From: Pseudocoprococcus catus
Lineage (GTDB): Bacteria; Bacillota; Clostridia; Lachnospirales; Lachnospiraceae
DNA: 64,000 bases
Direction of reading: 5' to 3'
Assembly: GCF_019734885.1 (NCBI RefSeq)
Contig: NZ_JAAXCM010000005.1
Location: forward strand, 96,856 to 160,855
Part shown: positions 1 through 9,009 of the stretch, piece by piece
Position numbering within the stretch: position 1 is the stretch's first letter
Layout: every line of letters begins with the position of its first letter
Program-made: the position numbers and the translations under genes
Notes under the pieces: generated by a model
Database searches by the model: none
Told to the model about the DNA's origin: nothing
What the model saw: only the letters and a program-made list of their open reading frames with translations

Positions 1-109
1 TCCGTTCCTGACGCTTTGTGAGCATCCCGGACAGCATATCTGAGACAAGGTATCCTATCAGGAAAAACAGGATGAACACATTGATCGCTGTAACAATTAA
101 TTCAACCAT
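1..109 (-). CDS. Partial second b-type ATP synthase subunit (N-terminus only)
   Basis: The visible N-terminus is one hydrophobic helix (starting MVELIVTAINVFILFF) followed by a charged turn, the layout of an F0 b-subunit membrane anchor. It starts at ATG 109 and overlaps the end of atpF by 13 bases, so the two are translationally coupled. The gene runs off the left edge. In this position a delta subunit (atpH) is usual. The membrane anchor instead suggests a b' paralogue or a b-delta fusion, and the missing remainder prevents a choice. It would form part of the peripheral stalk. Confidence 0.6.
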   Translation of the reverse strand, partial: MVELIVTAINVFILFFLIGYLVSDMLSGMLTKRQER

Positions 110-612
110 GCTTCACCACCCATTTCCTTCAGCGCTTCCTCAAGAAGGGCTTCGCCACGCTGTGGATCCGCATGATCTGCAAACCGCCCTGTCATTGCAA
201 GTGCCAGTCCGCACATCTCTTTTCTCACATCCGCTTTGATACGCTGTTTTTCAGATACTGTTTCCCTGTCTGCCTGTTCCATGATTGCAGAGGCTTCTGA
301 CTTCGCCTGGTCAATAATGGCATCCTGCTGCTTCATTGCAGCTTTTCTGGATGCGGATAGAATCTCTTCGGCTTCTTTGTGTACAGCCTTCAGCTTTTCT
401 TCATATGCTGCCTTTGATACCTCGGCTGCTTCCTGAAGCTGCTGTGCTTCATCTCTATCTGCTGCCACTGCCTGCTTTCTCTGTTCAAGAAAGGCACGCA
501 CCGGCTTAAAGAAGAGCCTGCTCATGATGGCGTACATGATCATAATCACAACAAACAGTACAAACGCATCGAACAGGAGCTGCACGTCAAGCCCAAACAA
601 TCTGTCCTCCAA
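97..612 (-). CDS. atpF: ATP synthase F0 subunit b
   Basis: Peripheral-stalk subunit of F-type ATP synthase. The 171 residues contain one N-terminal membrane helix (about residues 10-35) followed by a long Ala/Glu/Lys/Gln-rich helix of coiled-coil character, as expected for the b dimer that links the a subunit to F1. The start is a TTG at 612 with an excellent AAAGGAGG seven bases upstream; no better ATG is available. It lies between atpE and a second b-like reading frame. Length is typical (about 160-175). Confidence 0.95.
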   Translation of the reverse strand: MEDRLFGLDVQLLFDAFVLFVVIMIMYAIMSRLFFKPVRAFLEQRKQAVAADRDEAQQLQEAAEVSKAAYEEKLKAVHKEAEEILSASRKAAMKQQDAIIDQAKSEASAIMEQADRETVSEKQRIKADVRKEMCGLALAMTGRFADHADPQRGEALLEEALKEMGGEAWLN

Positions 613-674
613 GTTTAAGCCTCCTTTCAGAATATCTCTGTTTTATATTGTTGCTTAAACAATATTGTCTGATC

Positions 675-953
<279 letters not shown>

Positions 954-987
954 TTAAAAAAATATAAATTTTGATTGTCCGGATATT

Positions 988-1683
988 TTATTCCGGCATT
1001 TTCTGGTAGATAAATGTCATTGACAGCATACAGAAGACATATGCCTGGATCGCTCCAGAGAATAAGTCAAGATATGCATGTAAGAATGACGGAATCACTA
1101 CTGTTGCCAGCACAGGCAGCATGCCGTAATACAATGCCAGCATAATGGTTCCGGCCATGACATTACCAAACAGACGCAGCGACAGTGAAACCGGCGTTGC
1201 AAATTCGCTGATAATATTGATTGGCAGGAATAATGGGATTGGATCCATCAGATCCTTCACATAGCCTCCAACACCCTTCCACTTGAATGCATTAAACTGA
1301 ATGAGAACGAACGTGATCAATGCCAGCGGCAATGTCACACCGTAATCAGCAGTTGGCGGTCTGAGTCCGAAAAGACCCGAAATGTTGGAAAACAGAAGGA
1401 ACATGAAAATTGTCAGGATATAGTTGGCATATTTGCCCCAATGCCTGAACATACTTGACTGGACCACGCCGTCCATCATTTCCACATAAAGCTCCGCAAT
1501 GTTCTGTACCATTCCCGGCACCTCTGTTGCGTGCTTCATCTTGTTGTTGACAATCAGCCCTATGACCAGCATAAAAAGGCAGACAATCAGCAGGCAGACA
1601 TGTGTTGTCGTCAACCAGACTTCATGGCCGAAAATATTCAGAGGAACATATCCATGTACCATAAAGTCGACTTCATTGCCCAT
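988..1683 (-). CDS. atpB: ATP synthase F0 subunit a
   Basis: Integral membrane stator subunit that forms the ion half-channels against the c ring. The 231 residues are strongly hydrophobic, with the conserved helix-5 region containing LSLRLFGNVMAG (essential Arg) and a C-terminal segment with the conserved IQAYVF. I chose ATG 1683, four bases after the upstream atpI stop, because AAAGGAAGG precedes it. A longer frame from 1722 would run back into atpI and has no ribosome site. Confidence 0.95.
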   Translation of the reverse strand: MGNEVDFMVHGYVPLNIFGHEVWLTTTHVCLLIVCLFMLVIGLIVNNKMKHATEVPGMVQNIAELYVEMMDGVVQSSMFRHWGKYANYILTIFMFLLFSNISGLFGLRPPTADYGVTLPLALITFVLIQFNAFKWKGVGGYVKDLMDPIPLFLPINIISEFATPVSLSLRLFGNVMAGTIMLALYYGMLPVLATVVIPSFLHAYLDLFSGAIQAYVFCMLSMTFIYQKMPE

Positions 1684-1687
1684 AACT

Positions 1688-2119
1688 TCACCTTCCTTTG
1701 CCAAAAATTCTGGTATACACATACTTGTGAATCTGCGGACTCAAAATCGCAGCCGGCTTCATCGAAAACAGTCCGATCACCGTTCCCGCCATACCGGAAA
1801 CACCCAGTCTGGTGGAAACAAGAAGTACCGCGATCATAATGAGATAACGAATGCTGTAATTACGTGCCGCATAAGCTCTCGCATCCTTCTCACTGTAATC
1901 CAGCTGTCTGTCAAGTGTCACCGCCATATGCACAGCTCGAATCACAGAAGCCGCCGTACCCAGTACTGTTCCCAGCACAAATGCTGCTTTATCCGGGGCC
2001 GCAAACAGTCCCACAAATACTACCAGTATGCCAAATATCAGGATACCAAGAATCAGATCCACAAGTGCTTCATTCTGAGTCTTTAAATTGCTCATCCAGT
2101 TGCTTTTTAAATGCTTCAT
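1688..2119 (-). CDS. atpI: ATP synthase subunit I (AtpI-like)
   Basis: Small membrane protein of 143 residues with about four hydrophobic helices, placed directly upstream of atpB as AtpI is in many Gram-positive operons. AtpI proteins assist c-ring assembly and have been linked to divalent-cation handling; the family is poorly conserved, so the call rests on size, topology and position. The frame overlaps the end of atpZ by 50 bases from ATG 2119; an internal ATG at 2095 (MSNLKTQN) would shorten the overlap to 26. Confidence 0.8.
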   Translation of the reverse strand: MKHLKSNWMSNLKTQNEALVDLILGILIFGILVVFVGLFAAPDKAAFVLGTVLGTAASVIRAVHMAVTLDRQLDYSEKDARAYAARNYSIRYLIMIAVLLVSTRLGVSGMAGTVIGLFSMKPAAILSPQIHKYVYTRIFGKGR

Positions 2120-2345
2120 CCTTCTTCTCTCTTTCTCCCTTCAACAATGGCTTTAATGTGATGAACATTGAACGAATAGATGCCATAATACCAAGAATCA
2201 GAAAAACAAGTGTCAGCCATCCCGTACCCAACTGCTTATCCAGCCAGATACCTATAAACAGACACATAAAAACAGGCACCAGCATATTGATACCCAGCTG
2301 TGTGATCATCACAATCGCCTGTCCGATACCATGTTTATCCTTCAT
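2070..2345 (-). CDS. atpZ: AtpZ / ATPase_gene1 family protein
   Basis: First gene of the ATP synthase operon. The 91 residues contain two hydrophobic helices with the family-type segment GIWLDKQLGTGWL between them and a basic/acidic C-terminal tail. AtpZ and AtpI form a membrane complex implicated in Mg2+/Ca2+ supply to the synthase in bacilli. I placed the start at ATG 2345 because GGGAGAGAGG lies just upstream; a 15-residue N-terminal extension from 2390 would swallow this site. The operon promoter is at 2400-2428. Confidence 0.85.
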   Translation of the reverse strand: MKDKHGIGQAIVMITQLGINMLVPVFMCLFIGIWLDKQLGTGWLTLVFLILGIMASIRSMFITLKPLLKGEREKKDEAFKKQLDEQFKDSE

Positions 2346-2399
2346 CCTCTCTCTCCCTTTTATGATTGCTCTATTTGTTCCAAAATTCATACAATATTT

Positions 2400-2428
2400 A
2401 TTTTAGCAAAATTTAACGAATATGTCTA
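2400..2428 (-). promoter_or_regulatory. Promoter of the ATP synthase operon
   Basis: On the minus strand, TAGACA (2428-2423), 17 bases, then TAAAAT (2405-2400), about 55 bases before the atpZ start. This is a good sigma-A-type match and the only convincing one upstream of atpZ. Confidence 0.6.
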
Positions 2429-2499
2429 TAATTCTTTTGCATAGGCTCATATTTATTATTTAACATGTCTACTGTATACATAATTCTGTATCTTCCTAC

Positions 2500-2514
2500 T
2501 GTTCATATTGAACA
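2500..2514. repeat. Perfect 6-3-6 palindrome upstream of atp promoter
   Basis: TGTTCA-TAT-TGAACA, a perfect dyad about 75 bases upstream of the atp -35 box and about 60 bases beyond the dCMP deaminase stop. Its position and symmetry suit a regulator binding site; no regulator can be named. Confidence 0.35.
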
Positions 2515-2552
2515 TATTTTACCAATAAAATTTATGAATACCTTATAATCAT

Positions 2553-2590
2553 TTGGTTATACCGTTATTTCCGGCTATACCGTTATCTTC
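2553..2590. repeat. Short tandem direct repeat over the dCMP deaminase stop
   Basis: Two adjacent copies of a roughly 20-base unit with core CTATACCGTTAT (the first copy has GTTATACCGTTAT). One copy encodes the last codons (ITV-stop) of the deaminase; the other lies just beyond the stop. It looks like a slippage duplication of the gene's 3' end. Confidence 0.5.
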
Positions 2591-3060
2591 AGTTCACGGC
2601 CACTCCGGATATAACGACGATAATGAACCCCTGCCGCATCCAGCATTTTTCTTGACGCAATAACTGCCGGTGTATCTCCGTATTTGTCCGAATCATAGAT
2701 TATCTCACGGATTCCGCTCTGGATGATCGCCTTGGAACATTCATTGCAGGGAAACAGTGACACATATATTTTGCTGCCCTCCAGGCTTCCCCCTCGATAG
2801 TTCAGAATAGCATTCAATTCGCTGTGTGTCACATAAAAATACTTGGTATCCAGTTCATCGCCCTCTCTGCTCCATGGGAAAACATCATCTGAGCACCCTC
2901 TCGGAAAACCATTGTACCCAATAGAAAGAATTTTATTGTCCGGGCTGACGATGCAGGATCCCACTTGGCTGTTGGGATCTTTGGATCTCAAGCCTGCCAG
3001 CTTCGCTACCCCCATAAAATACTCATCCCAACTGATATAATCCTGTCTCTTTTCTGACAT
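2575..3060 (-). CDS. dCMP deaminase family protein (ComEB-like)
   Basis: Cytoplasmic zinc deaminase of pyrimidine nucleotide metabolism, converting dCMP to dUMP for dTMP synthesis. The 161 residues carry the HxE motif (THSELNAI) supplying the zinc histidine and the proton-shuttling glutamate, and the PCxxC motif (PCNEC) supplying two cysteine ligands, in normal order. ATG 3060 is chosen because GGGGG lies seven bases upstream. It is separated from rpiB by that gene's terminator, so it is probably transcribed alone. A riboflavin-type deaminase is less likely given its stand-alone size. Confidence 0.9.
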   Translation of the reverse strand: MSEKRQDYISWDEYFMGVAKLAGLRSKDPNSQVGSCIVSPDNKILSIGYNGFPRGCSDDVFPWSREGDELDTKYFYVTHSELNAILNYRGGSLEGSKIYVSLFPCNECSKAIIQSGIREIIYDSDKYGDTPAVIASRKMLDAAGVHYRRYIRSGRELKITV

Positions 3061-3107
3061 CTTTATCCCCCTTTTCTTGATCACGCATCTATTTTTTTAC
3101 ATAGTAT

Positions 3108-3157
3108 AAAATCATCCGCTGAGAGCAGGCGCTGATGCCTGCCCGGCGGATGATTTT
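3108..3157 (-). terminator. Terminator downstream of rpiB
   Basis: Outer stem AAAATCATCCGC/GCGGATGATTTT (12 bp) with an inner GCAGGC/GCCTGC stem, seven bases after the rpiB stop and followed on the minus strand by TTTT. The A-tract on the other side could also allow plus-strand function. Confidence 0.8.
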
Positions 3158-3163
3158 GATCCA

Positions 3164-3592
3164 TTAGTTTTCAATCTTCGCAATTCTTCTCTTATGTCTT
3201 TCATCATCGGAAAACGGTGTATTGAGGAAAGTATCAACAATCTTCAACGCTGTACCGACACCGATGACACGGGCACCCATACCAAGGATATTGGCATCGT
3301 TATGCTCTCTTGTGGCTTCTGCCATAAAGCTGTTTGTACAGTTGGCCGCTCTGATTCCCTCATAGCGATTGGCCGCAATTGTGATTCCGATACCTGTACC
3401 ACAGATCAGAATACCTTTTTCGCATTCACCTGAAAGAATTGCTTCTGCCACTTTCTTCGCATAATCCGGATAATCACAGGAATCTGTGGAATACGTACCA
3501 TAATTCTTATATTCCAATCCATGTTCTTCCAGATATTTGATGACTTCCTTCATCAGTTCATAACCACCATGGTCACATCCAAGTGCTATCAT
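3164..3592 (-). CDS. rpiB: Ribose-5-phosphate isomerase B
   Basis: Interconverts ribose 5-phosphate and ribulose 5-phosphate in the pentose phosphate pathway (or a related aldo/keto-sugar phosphate pair such as allose/galactose 6-phosphate). The 142 residues have the LacAB_rpiB layout: N-terminal GCDHGGYE, then CGTGIGI with the catalytic cysteine, NRYEGIRAA, and the C-terminal RHKRRI phosphate-binding stretch. ATG 3592 follows AAAGGAGAATGAGAAA. It is downstream of ywlC by about 100 bases and may be read from the same transcript. Confidence 0.93.
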   Translation of the reverse strand: MIALGCDHGGYELMKEVIKYLEEHGLEYKNYGTYSTDSCDYPDYAKKVAEAILSGECEKGILICGTGIGITIAANRYEGIRAANCTNSFMAEATREHNDANILGMGARVIGVGTALKIVDTFLNTPFSDDERHKRRIAKIEN

Positions 3593-3690
3593 TTTCTCAT
3601 TCTCCTTTGTTATATATAATGCTGGGACATCTCTATGCCCCATTTTGCACACCGACTTTCAGATCCGCTACGAAGCAATGGCTACGCCGG

Positions 3691-4746
3691 CTACACACGG
3701 ATCACATGATGTCCCGCTGCTTTCAGCAGACGATTCATAATAGCCGCGCCAAGGCTTCCCCCTGCAAAGCTCTCAGAATACATCTTCTGAACCCCCAGTT
3801 CATCCATTTCACGAAGCACTTCATACAAATTGGCCGCAATGCTCTCTTCATGTTCCCGGGATCCGATATTGATCCTGCAGTCCGCATCATACAGCGATAA
3901 ATTCTCATCCGAAGCAATAACTGCCGTTTTTAATCCGGATTCTGCATCCATCTTTGTTAAATAATTGATCATCTCAGCCACTGCCTGCTTTTTGCCCTCA
4001 ACAATGACCAGATCACCTTTCGGTGCATAGTGCTTGTATTTCATTCCCGGGGCCTTTGGACGGAGATTCGGATCCTCATGCTCTGCCAGAATAGCCTTGT
4101 CAATAGTCACCGGTCCGACAACTTCTTCAAGCATCGCCCTGGTAATATAACCCGGACGGAGAATCGTCGGAATCTCCCCGGTCAGATCCACAATTGTGGA
4201 CTCCAGTCCAATATCCACCTTGCCGCTGTCAATGATCATATCAATGCGGCCATTTAAATCCTCGTAAACATGCTGGGCCGTTGTCGGACTAGGACGGCCT
4301 GATGTATTGGCACTTGGTGCCGCAATATAAACCCCTGAGCTTCTGATCAGTTCATAGGCAGTAGGATGGGACGGCATACGGATCGCCACTGTATCCAGCC
4401 CCCCTGTTGTGGCATAAGGCACCGCATCAGACTTCGGCATAATCATGGTCAATGGTCCCGGCCAGAAGCGGTCAGCCAGAAGCTTTGCTTTCTCCGGCAC
4501 TTCCGATGCCAACACCTTTAATGCCTCCATATCCGCAATATGCACAATCAGCGGATTGTCTGAAGGTCTTCCCTTCGCCGCATAAATCTTTGCTGATGCT
4601 TCAGGATTCAGGGCATCACCGCCGAGGCCATATACTGTTTCCGTAGGAAATGCCACAAGGCCGCCTGATTTCAGGATTTCTCCGGCCTTCTCCATAACTT
4701 CCGATCTGCGGTTTTCGGCATCATACAATTCTATTACTGTTTTCAA
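3691..4746 (-). CDS. ywlC: L-threonylcarbamoyladenylate synthase (Sua5/YwlC type)
   Basis: Makes threonylcarbamoyl-AMP from threonine, bicarbonate and ATP for the universal t6A37 modification of ANN-decoding tRNAs. The N-terminal about 200 residues are the YrdC domain (FPTETVYGLG, KGRPSDNPL); the rest is the extra Sua5 C-terminal domain (KHYAP linker motif at the junction). At about 351 residues it is the long Sua5-type form. I prefer TTG 4746, eight bases after AGAAGG; a GTG at 4755 overlaps the ribosome site itself. It starts 18 bases past the glf stop, so it probably belongs to the glycan transcript. Confidence 0.93.
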   Translation of the reverse strand: MKTVIELYDAENRRSEVMEKAGEILKSGGLVAFPTETVYGLGGDALNPEASAKIYAAKGRPSDNPLIVHIADMEALKVLASEVPEKAKLLADRFWPGPLTMIMPKSDAVPYATTGGLDTVAIRMPSHPTAYELIRSSGVYIAAPSANTSGRPSPTTAQHVYEDLNGRIDMIIDSGKVDIGLESTIVDLTGEIPTILRPGYITRAMLEEVVGPVTIDKAILAEHEDPNLRPKAPGMKYKHYAPKGDLVIVEGKKQAVAEMINYLTKMDAESGLKTAVIASDENLSLYDADCRINIGSREHEESIAANLYEVLREMDELGVQKMYSESFAGGSLGAAIMNRLLKAAGHHVIRV

Positions 4747-4764
4747 TCCAGTCACCTTCTCTGA

Positions 4765-5859
4765 TTATAAGTACTGTTTGGCACACTTCAGTGCTTCAGC
4801 TACGATATTGTGCATATCAAAATACTGATACATTCCCAGTCTTCCGCCGAAGATCACATTCTCCTCTTTGTCTGCCAGCTCACGGTACTTCTTATATAAT
4901 GTATTGTTTTTCTCATCATTCATCGGATAGTACGGCTCATCACCATGATGCCATACCTGCGGATACTCTCGGGTGATCACTGTCTTTGGCTGTGTTCCAT
5001 ACTCAAAATGCTTATGCTCGATAATTCGTGTATAAGGCACCTCATACTCTGTATAATTCACAACCGCATTGCCCTGATAATTGTCTGTATCAAGAATCTC
5101 ATCCTCAAATCTCAGACTTCTGTATTCCAGTTCCCCCAGACTATAGTCATAGTAAGCATCGATCATGCCTGTGTAGACGATCTTATGCGCCATCGCTGAA
5201 AAGCTTTCTTTATTTGAAAGGAAATCTGTATTCAGACGCACATCGGCACCTTCCAGCATCTTTTCAATGATCTGCGTATATCCTCCTACAGGTATACCCT
5301 GATATTTATCATTAAAGTAATTATTATCATATGTGAGACGAACCGGCAGACGCTTGATAATAAAGGACGGCAGTTCTGTGGCACGACGTCCCCACTGCTT
5401 CTCTGTATAGCCCTTCACCAGTTTCTCATAGATATCACGACCCACAAGGCTTAATGCCTGTTCTTCCAGATTCTTCGGTTCCGTGATGCCGGCCTCCTTC
5501 ACCTGTTCTTCAATCCTGGCTTTTGCTTCAGCAGGTGTTGCAATCCCCCACATCTTTGAAAATGTGTTCATATTGAAGGGCAGATTATAAAGTTCATCTT
5601 TATATCTGGCAATCGGTGAATTGGTATAGCGGTTAAATTCTGCAAACTGCTGAATGTAATCCCAGACTTCTTTGTTGCTTGTATGGAAAATGTGGGCACC
5701 ATAACGGTGAACCTGAATACCTTCCACTTCTTCTGTGTAAATATTGCCGCCGATATGGTCTCTCTTCTCAAGAACCAGACAGGTCTTGCCTTTCTTCATG
5801 GCCTCATGGGCAAAAATCGCACCAAATAAACCGGATCCTACAATTAAATAATCATACAT
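4765..5859 (-). CDS. glf: UDP-galactopyranose mutase
   Basis: FAD enzyme that interconverts UDP-galactopyranose and UDP-galactofuranose, the donor for Galf in surface glycans. The 364 residues open with the Rossmann FAD motif GSGLFGA, then EKRDHIGGN, YGAHIFHT (flavin/substrate contact), and end with the conserved FGGRLGMYQYFDMH region. The length is typical (about 365-390). ATG follows AGGAGGAAAATAAAAC. It is near the end of the glycan operon. No dedicated galactofuranosyltransferase is obvious in the window. Confidence 0.95.
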   Translation of the reverse strand: MYDYLIVGSGLFGAIFAHEAMKKGKTCLVLEKRDHIGGNIYTEEVEGIQVHRYGAHIFHTSNKEVWDYIQQFAEFNRYTNSPIARYKDELYNLPFNMNTFSKMWGIATPAEAKARIEEQVKEAGITEPKNLEEQALSLVGRDIYEKLVKGYTEKQWGRRATELPSFIIKRLPVRLTYDNNYFNDKYQGIPVGGYTQIIEKMLEGADVRLNTDFLSNKESFSAMAHKIVYTGMIDAYYDYSLGELEYRSLRFEDEILDTDNYQGNAVVNYTEYEVPYTRIIEHKHFEYGTQPKTVITREYPQVWHHGDEPYYPMNDEKNNTLYKKYRELADKEENVIFGGRLGMYQYFDMHNIVAEALKCAKQYL

Positions 5860-5862
5860 GTT

Positions 5863-6828
5863 TTATTTTCCTCCTGTTGCTCCTTTATCCATCTGGGATT
5901 GCTTCTCCCCACAGGTAGAAGCAATAATATATCTCGGCCGTCCTTTCACTTCATCATAAATCTTCGCTATATAATATCCAATTATACCAAGACTAATCAT
6001 GATAATACTGCCTGTAAACAACTGAATAATAATCACCGTCGTGAAACCGCCAAGGGCTGCCCCGGAAATCTTCTGTCCGATGGCAATTGCGCCAAGCACC
6101 ACGGATAATATCAGCATGACTCCTCCAAGAAAAGTCACAATCTGCATAGGTGCCGTTGAAAAAGATGTGATATTGGAAATCGCGTACTTCACAAGTGACC
6201 AGACAGACCACTTGGATTCACCAGCCACTCTCTCCTGAACATCAAATTCCACCGATGTTGTCTTAAATCCAACCCAGGATGACAGTGCCCTGAAGAAAGC
6301 ATTCTTCTCTTTTATATTCAAAAGTACATTGACCGCTTTCCGGTCAAGCAATTTAAAATCTGAAGCGCGGCTCATATCAAACCCGGCTGCTTTCCCAATC
6401 ATATGATAAAAGCAGGATGCCGCAAAGGTATGCACCGCACTCTCCTTACCACGGCTGCGCTTCACACCTTCAATGACTTCATAGCCTTCCTGCCACAGAT
6501 GATACATTTCTACAATCTTCTCCGGCGGATGCTGAAGGTCACAGTCGATGACCACAACGCAATCTCCTACTGCCTCCGAAAGGCCGGCAAACATAGCGGA
6601 TTCTTTTCCAAAATTTCTCGAGAAATTCACACCTCTGACATTCTCGTTCTTCCTGGCCTCATCCTGTATATATTGCCAGCTTTTGTCCTTTGATCCATCA
6701 TTCACAAACAATAATTCATAGGAAACATCCGACTGCTCCAGGACCTTTGCAATGGTTTCGGCTGTTCGCGGAATCATTTCCTGTTCATTATACGCAGGTA
6801 TAATGACTGACAGCAATCCATTATTCAT
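5863..6828 (-). CDS. GT2 polyprenyl-phosphate glycosyltransferase (GtrB/CsbB-like)
   Basis: Membrane-anchored family-2 glycosyltransferase, 321 residues. The GT-A domain has PAYNEQE near the N-terminus, VNDGSKD (42-48), the metal-binding DCDLQH (95-100), and two hydrophobic helices after about residue 225. This is the GtrB/CsbB/DPM1 layout, in which a sugar is moved from a nucleotide donor to undecaprenyl phosphate on the cytoplasmic face. Start ATG 6828 follows GGTGGAGACAA. It sits three bases before glf. The sugar cannot be deduced. A second, ArnC-like GT2 lies in the same operon, so two lipid-linked sugars are likely. Confidence 0.85.
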   Translation of the reverse strand: MNNGLLSVIIPAYNEQEMIPRTAETIAKVLEQSDVSYELLFVNDGSKDKSWQYIQDEARKNENVRGVNFSRNFGKESAMFAGLSEAVGDCVVVIDCDLQHPPEKIVEMYHLWQEGYEVIEGVKRSRGKESAVHTFAASCFYHMIGKAAGFDMSRASDFKLLDRKAVNVLLNIKEKNAFFRALSSWVGFKTTSVEFDVQERVAGESKWSVWSLVKYAISNITSFSTAPMQIVTFLGGVMLILSVVLGAIAIGQKISGAALGGFTTVIIIQLFTGSIIMISLGIIGYYIAKIYDEVKGRPRYIIASTCGEKQSQMDKGATGGK

Positions 6829-6862
6829 TTGTCTCCACCCACTGACGCTCTTATCATCTTAA

Positions 6863-8050
6863 TCAGCCTTTCTGCCCAACTTCAATCGTAATTTTATCCA
6901 TCGCTGAATCTAAAACTTCAACAGCCTCCAAAAGAGTGCTTCCTTTTGTTATAATATGCCCAATCCGGTCAGGACCCACACGAAAAGCATTGACATCTTC
7001 ACCAACACTGTAATCAAACTGAATCTCACAAATTCTGTCGTCTGGTCCATTATTATTCTTAATTGAAAGAATTGTTCCCGTTCTGTCACTCATCAGCAGC
7101 TTACTTGCATTCGGAACAGACTGATTGCTTTCAAACGAAACTTCCTGTCCCAGTGCTGTGAGAATCATTTTCTCATAATAGTTATAGCCATAATAAATAG
7201 ACACCAGTTCTGCAAGACATGTTGCCCCTGACCGGCCGCCTAATTCAAGAACATACACTTTATCATCTGATAATATGAAATCCGCATTGATGGCACAATT
7301 ATCAAGCCCCATGGCCAATGCCGCACTTGTCAGCTGTTTCTTCGTATCTTCAATAACGTCTTCCTTCAAATCATAAGGTGCAAAATGACCTACCGGAACG
7401 CCTGTGTCACCATGGAAAACATAATCTCCATGCGGCAGAATAAACTGGATTTTGCCATCGCGTATAAATGCCTGAGCCCCAAACTCTTCACCCTCAATGA
7501 ACTCCTCAACAATATAGTAATCCAGTTTGGTATATTTGATGACATTCGCTCGTGCCGTTTCAAACTCCTCACAACTGTCAACACGCATAATTCCGCGGCT
7601 TCCCGAAGTATCAACGGCTTTAAAGATTAACGGAAATCTTAGTTCAGAAAGTTTTTCCGACAATTGCTGCTCCTTCACCGATATCTTTCTGAATCTTGCA
7701 GTCCGCACCCCTGCTGCTTCATATTTTTCTTTCATCAGAAGTTTATTGGACGCTGCATGCGCCGCTTCAAAGCTAAGACCTGTTAAATGTAATTCATCAC
7801 ATACACGGCCAATCGTAATAACTGCAACATCTGTGCCCGCTGTCAGAATACCATCAATCTTTTCTTCTCGGGCAATTTCAAGAATTTTTTCATAATCTAC
7901 TGTGTTCTCATAATAAACTTTATCAGCTAGCTCAAACCCTGGATAATGTCCCGGAATACTTACAACAATCGTATAAAGTCCCATCTCTTTTGCTGTTCTG
8001 ATTAATTGTACCTGATAGATACCTGCCCCCAAAATCATTAACTTTTTCAT
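6863..8050 (-). CDS. ATP-grasp carboxylate-amine ligase family protein
   Basis: 395 residues with an N-terminal Rossmann-like pre-ATP-grasp domain (MKKLMILGAG), a central ATP-grasp fold (FKAVDTSGSRGIM for ATP binding, VEEFIEGEEFG, and the Mg site around NADFILSDDKVYVLELGGR) and a small C-terminal domain. The family ligates a carboxylate to an amine through an acyl-phosphate. Start ATG 8050 overlaps the previous gene's stop as ATGA and follows GGAGAAGAGCA. In a glycan operon with an aminotransferase and an adenylating enzyme, attachment of an acyl or amino-acid group to an amino sugar is plausible but inferred. Confidence 0.8.
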   Translation of the reverse strand: MKKLMILGAGIYQVQLIRTAKEMGLYTIVVSIPGHYPGFELADKVYYENTVDYEKILEIAREEKIDGILTAGTDVAVITIGRVCDELHLTGLSFEAAHAASNKLLMKEKYEAAGVRTARFRKISVKEQQLSEKLSELRFPLIFKAVDTSGSRGIMRVDSCEEFETARANVIKYTKLDYYIVEEFIEGEEFGAQAFIRDGKIQFILPHGDYVFHGDTGVPVGHFAPYDLKEDVIEDTKKQLTSAALAMGLDNCAINADFILSDDKVYVLELGGRSGATCLAELVSIYYGYNYYEKMILTALGQEVSFESNQSVPNASKLLMSDRTGTILSIKNNNGPDDRICEIQFDYSVGEDVNAFRVGPDRIGHIITKGSTLLEAVEVLDSAMDKITIEVGQKG

Positions 8051-8997
8051 TGCTCTTCTCCATTCTCTACTGTGTCCGCACCACAAATTTTTCGCACAAC
8101 ATACTGCGGTGCTTTATTCATACCTAAAAACATCCGGCCAATATATTCTCCAATTAATCCCATAAAAAGAAGATTGATTCCGGAGAAAAAGCAGATTGCC
8201 ACCATCATGGACGGCCATCCCATCGCCATTGCCGGCATTAAAAGCTTTCGTATAATAATTACGAGTGCTCCAATAATACCAATTACTGAAAAAATATATC
8301 CGACATATGTTGCCATTCTCAAAGGTACAACAGAGAAACCCATAATATTGGACCATAACTTTACTAATTTTGAAAAAGTGTAGTTTGATTTTCCCACTTC
8401 ACGCTCATAATGCCGAATCGGTATACAGCTGATATTTCTCGTTGTACGCAGGAACAGGCCCTGCATATAAGCATATGGACTCTTATATTGTATCACATAA
8501 TCTCTAACAAATCTTCTTACTACCCAATAACTGGATGTTTTCAATTCTTTAGGTTTACCTATCAAAATACGTACGGAAAGATAATTGATATAACTGCCAA
8601 AATTTCTAAAACCGCTGTGTTTTTTCTCCGGATAATAGCCATAAACAATATCATAGCCCTTATCAAATTCCGCCAAAAGATATTGCAGCTGTGACGGATG
8701 CGTCTGCATGTCATCATCCATACCGATCAACGTATCTCCCGATGCATAATTCAACGCCGCCATTAAAGCATTATGCTGTCCGGCATTCCGCGCCAGAAGA
8801 ATAGATTTTACATATGGATGTTCCTCACTCAGCTTTTGAAGTACGGCTGCCGTCGCACCATTGTCAGGAGAACAGTCATCCACAAGAACAAATTCATAAT
8901 CATACCGTCCAAGTCTATCTAGTTCTGCTGCTGTCAGATTAACCACTTTTTCAATAGTCTTACTGGAGCGATAGCATGGAATAACAACTGATATCAC
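8047..8997 (-). CDS. GT2 glycosyltransferase (ArnC-like)
   Basis: 316 residues. GT-A motifs PCYRSS, VDDCSPD (39-45) and MDDDMQTHP (93-101) are followed by two membrane helices near the C-terminus (about 230-295), the ArnC/GtrB layout used to load a sugar onto undecaprenyl phosphate. It starts at GTG 8997 after GGGCGAGGACA. Position between the WecE-type aminotransferase and the ATP-grasp gene suggests it loads the dTDP-amino sugar made here, in parallel with ArnC loading an Ara4N derivative. That substrate is inferred. Confidence 0.85.
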   Translation of the reverse strand: MISVVIPCYRSSKTIEKVVNLTAAELDRLGRYDYEFVLVDDCSPDNGATAAVLQKLSEEHPYVKSILLARNAGQHNALMAALNYASGDTLIGMDDDMQTHPSQLQYLLAEFDKGYDIVYGYYPEKKHSGFRNFGSYINYLSVRILIGKPKELKTSSYWVVRRFVRDYVIQYKSPYAYMQGLFLRTTRNISCIPIRHYEREVGKSNYTFSKLVKLWSNIMGFSVVPLRMATYVGYIFSVIGIIGALVIIIRKLLMPAMAMGWPSMMVAICFFSGINLLFMGLIGEYIGRMFLGMNKAPQYVVRKICGADTVENGEEQ

Positions 8998-9009
8998 TGT
9001 CCTCGCCCC

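Noticed and set aside
1499..2406. Plus-strand frames opposite atpB, atpI and atpZ
   Set aside because: They are antisense to well-supported genes, without ribosome sites or family motifs.
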